DNA of 6,183 bases from contig JAUUNK010000280.1 of assembly GCA_030844565.1 (NCBI GenBank), positions 1 through 6,183 of the forward strand, read 5' to 3'. Below the pieces are notes generated by a model, which was not told the DNA's origin, made no database searches, and saw only the letters and a program-made list of their open reading frames with translations. The translations under genes and the position numbers were made by a program. Shown here one piece after another: positions 5,493-6,183 of the stretch (position 1 is the first letter of the stretch; each line of letters opens with the position of its first letter). This DNA comes from Bacteroides ovatus (GTDB taxonomy: Bacteria; Bacteroidota; Bacteroidia; Bacteroidales; Bacteroidaceae).

Positions 5493-6182
5493 TTATATGA
5501 ATTTCTCTAAAGCGGCCTTATTCAAAATTTCCACCCGTTTCCCTTCCATAGTGATAAGCCCTTCCTTGATAATCTTATTAATTTCTTTCGATAAGGCGGG
5601 ACGTGATACATTCAGGTATTCGGCAAGTTGGGATTGCGTATGTGTAATCTCCACTATCAGGGAATCTTTCTTCTTGTGCTCGAACAGATAAACGATAAAT
5701 CTTTCCCGAACAGTCTTGCGGGAGAGTGGTTTCAGACGTGATACGGTACAGATATTGCAATTGCCTGCAATGCAGAGAAAATTGTGCAATACTTGCGGGT
5801 CCTGGCTGATAACTTTAAAGGTAGAATCCTTTGTTGCCATAAGTATCACACTGTCCTCAAGGGCAGTGAAAGTAGCCGGCAATGTGTTGTCCGAGCTAAA
5901 AAGATGTGGAGTGGCAAAAGTGCGTGGCGCAATGATATATTCAATCATCACTTCATTTCCCAGTCCGTCGATAATATCCGTGCGCAATTTCCCTTCCAAC
6001 AACACATACAGTTTGTTGCAAGGCGTTCCCTGCGTAACAACTATCTCTTTCTTGTTTGCTATATAGACTACGAAATCTAGTTTCTCCAATAGGGATTCTT
6101 TAATGTTTAAGGGCAAATTCCGAAAAAGGGGGATTTGAAACAGCTTTTCTTTATGTGTGTCGGTCAGTTGTATTTTTTTCAT
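5493..6182 (-). CDS. Crp/Fnr-family transcriptional regulator
   Basis: This 229-residue protein has the two-domain Crp/Fnr layout: a cyclic-nucleotide-binding-fold beta-roll (about 15-125), a long dimer helix (about 127-150), and a winged HTH (about 155-225). The recognition region is THTQSQLAEYLNVSRPALSK (180-199). The phosphate-binding cassette that binds cAMP in Crp (G-E-L followed by R-S/T) is not recognisable here. The corresponding stretch reads FSSDNTLPATFTALED, so cAMP is probably not the effector. The dimer-helix region carries C137, C142 and C145 (CIAGNCNIC), and C55 lies in the beta-roll, so a redox or metal cofactor is conceivable. The start codon sits one base from the window end, so its promoter is unseen and an earlier in-frame start cannot be excluded. 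Base composition looks more AT-rich than the operon genes. A regulatory link to the operon is not shown. Confidence 0.88.
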   Translation of the reverse strand: MKKIQLTDTHKEKLFQIPLFRNLPLNIKESLLEKLDFVVYIANKKEIVVTQGTPCNKLYVLLEGKLRTDIIDGLGNEVMIEYIIAPRTFATPHLFSSDNTLPATFTALEDSVILMATKDSTFKVISQDPQVLHNFLCIAGNCNICTVSRLKPLSRKTVRERFIVYLFEHKKKDSLIVEITHTQSQLAEYLNVSRPALSKEINKIIKEGLITMEGKRVEILNKAALEKFI

Positions 6183-6183
6183 T

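Overview
The window looks like chromosomal or accessory DNA from a gut Bacteroidales species (Bacteroides, Phocaeicola or Parabacteroides type). Three signs point there. Start codons are preceded by A-rich leaders rather than Shine-Dalgarno motifs. Two promoter-like sites match the Bacteroidota -7 box TAnnTTTG. A lipoprotein signal and the fragment of an outer-membrane barrel suggest a Gram-negative envelope. No rRNA, tRNA, CRISPR array, complete insertion sequence or integrase is visible.

Layout: (1) Bases 1-162 on the + strand hold the last 53 codons of a protein ending in an aromatic residue, probably an outer-membrane beta-barrel, followed by a strong hairpin terminator. (2) From 4146 down to 229, all on the minus strand, lies a tight four-gene array: an alpha/beta-hydrolase lipoprotein, a DHA1-type MFS transporter, a YeaE-like aldo/keto reductase and an NfsA-like nitroreductase. 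The gaps are 9 nt, a 4-nt ATGA overlap and 40 nt, so this is very probably one operon. (3) Bases 4147-4519 are a 373-bp intergenic region. It holds the operon's likely promoter with a direct repeat upstream of it, a possible gene remnant, an 11-bp palindromic tandem repeat and a 40-bp near-perfect palindrome. (4) Bases 4520-5356 (minus) encode an AraC-family regulator, and 5493-6182 (minus) encode a Crp/Fnr-family regulator whose start codon touches the window edge.

Working model (inference): the AraC-type protein senses a small molecule and activates the promoter in front of the hydrolase. The operon then provides an envelope hydrolase, an efflux-type transporter and two cytosolic NAD(P)H-dependent reductases. 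One reductase suits reactive carbonyls and the other suits nitro-aromatics, quinones or flavin. This is a plausible inducible detoxification or xenobiotic-processing cassette. The individual families are well known; the combination and its substrate are the open question. The Crp/Fnr gene may be an unrelated neighbour or a second, redox-type input.
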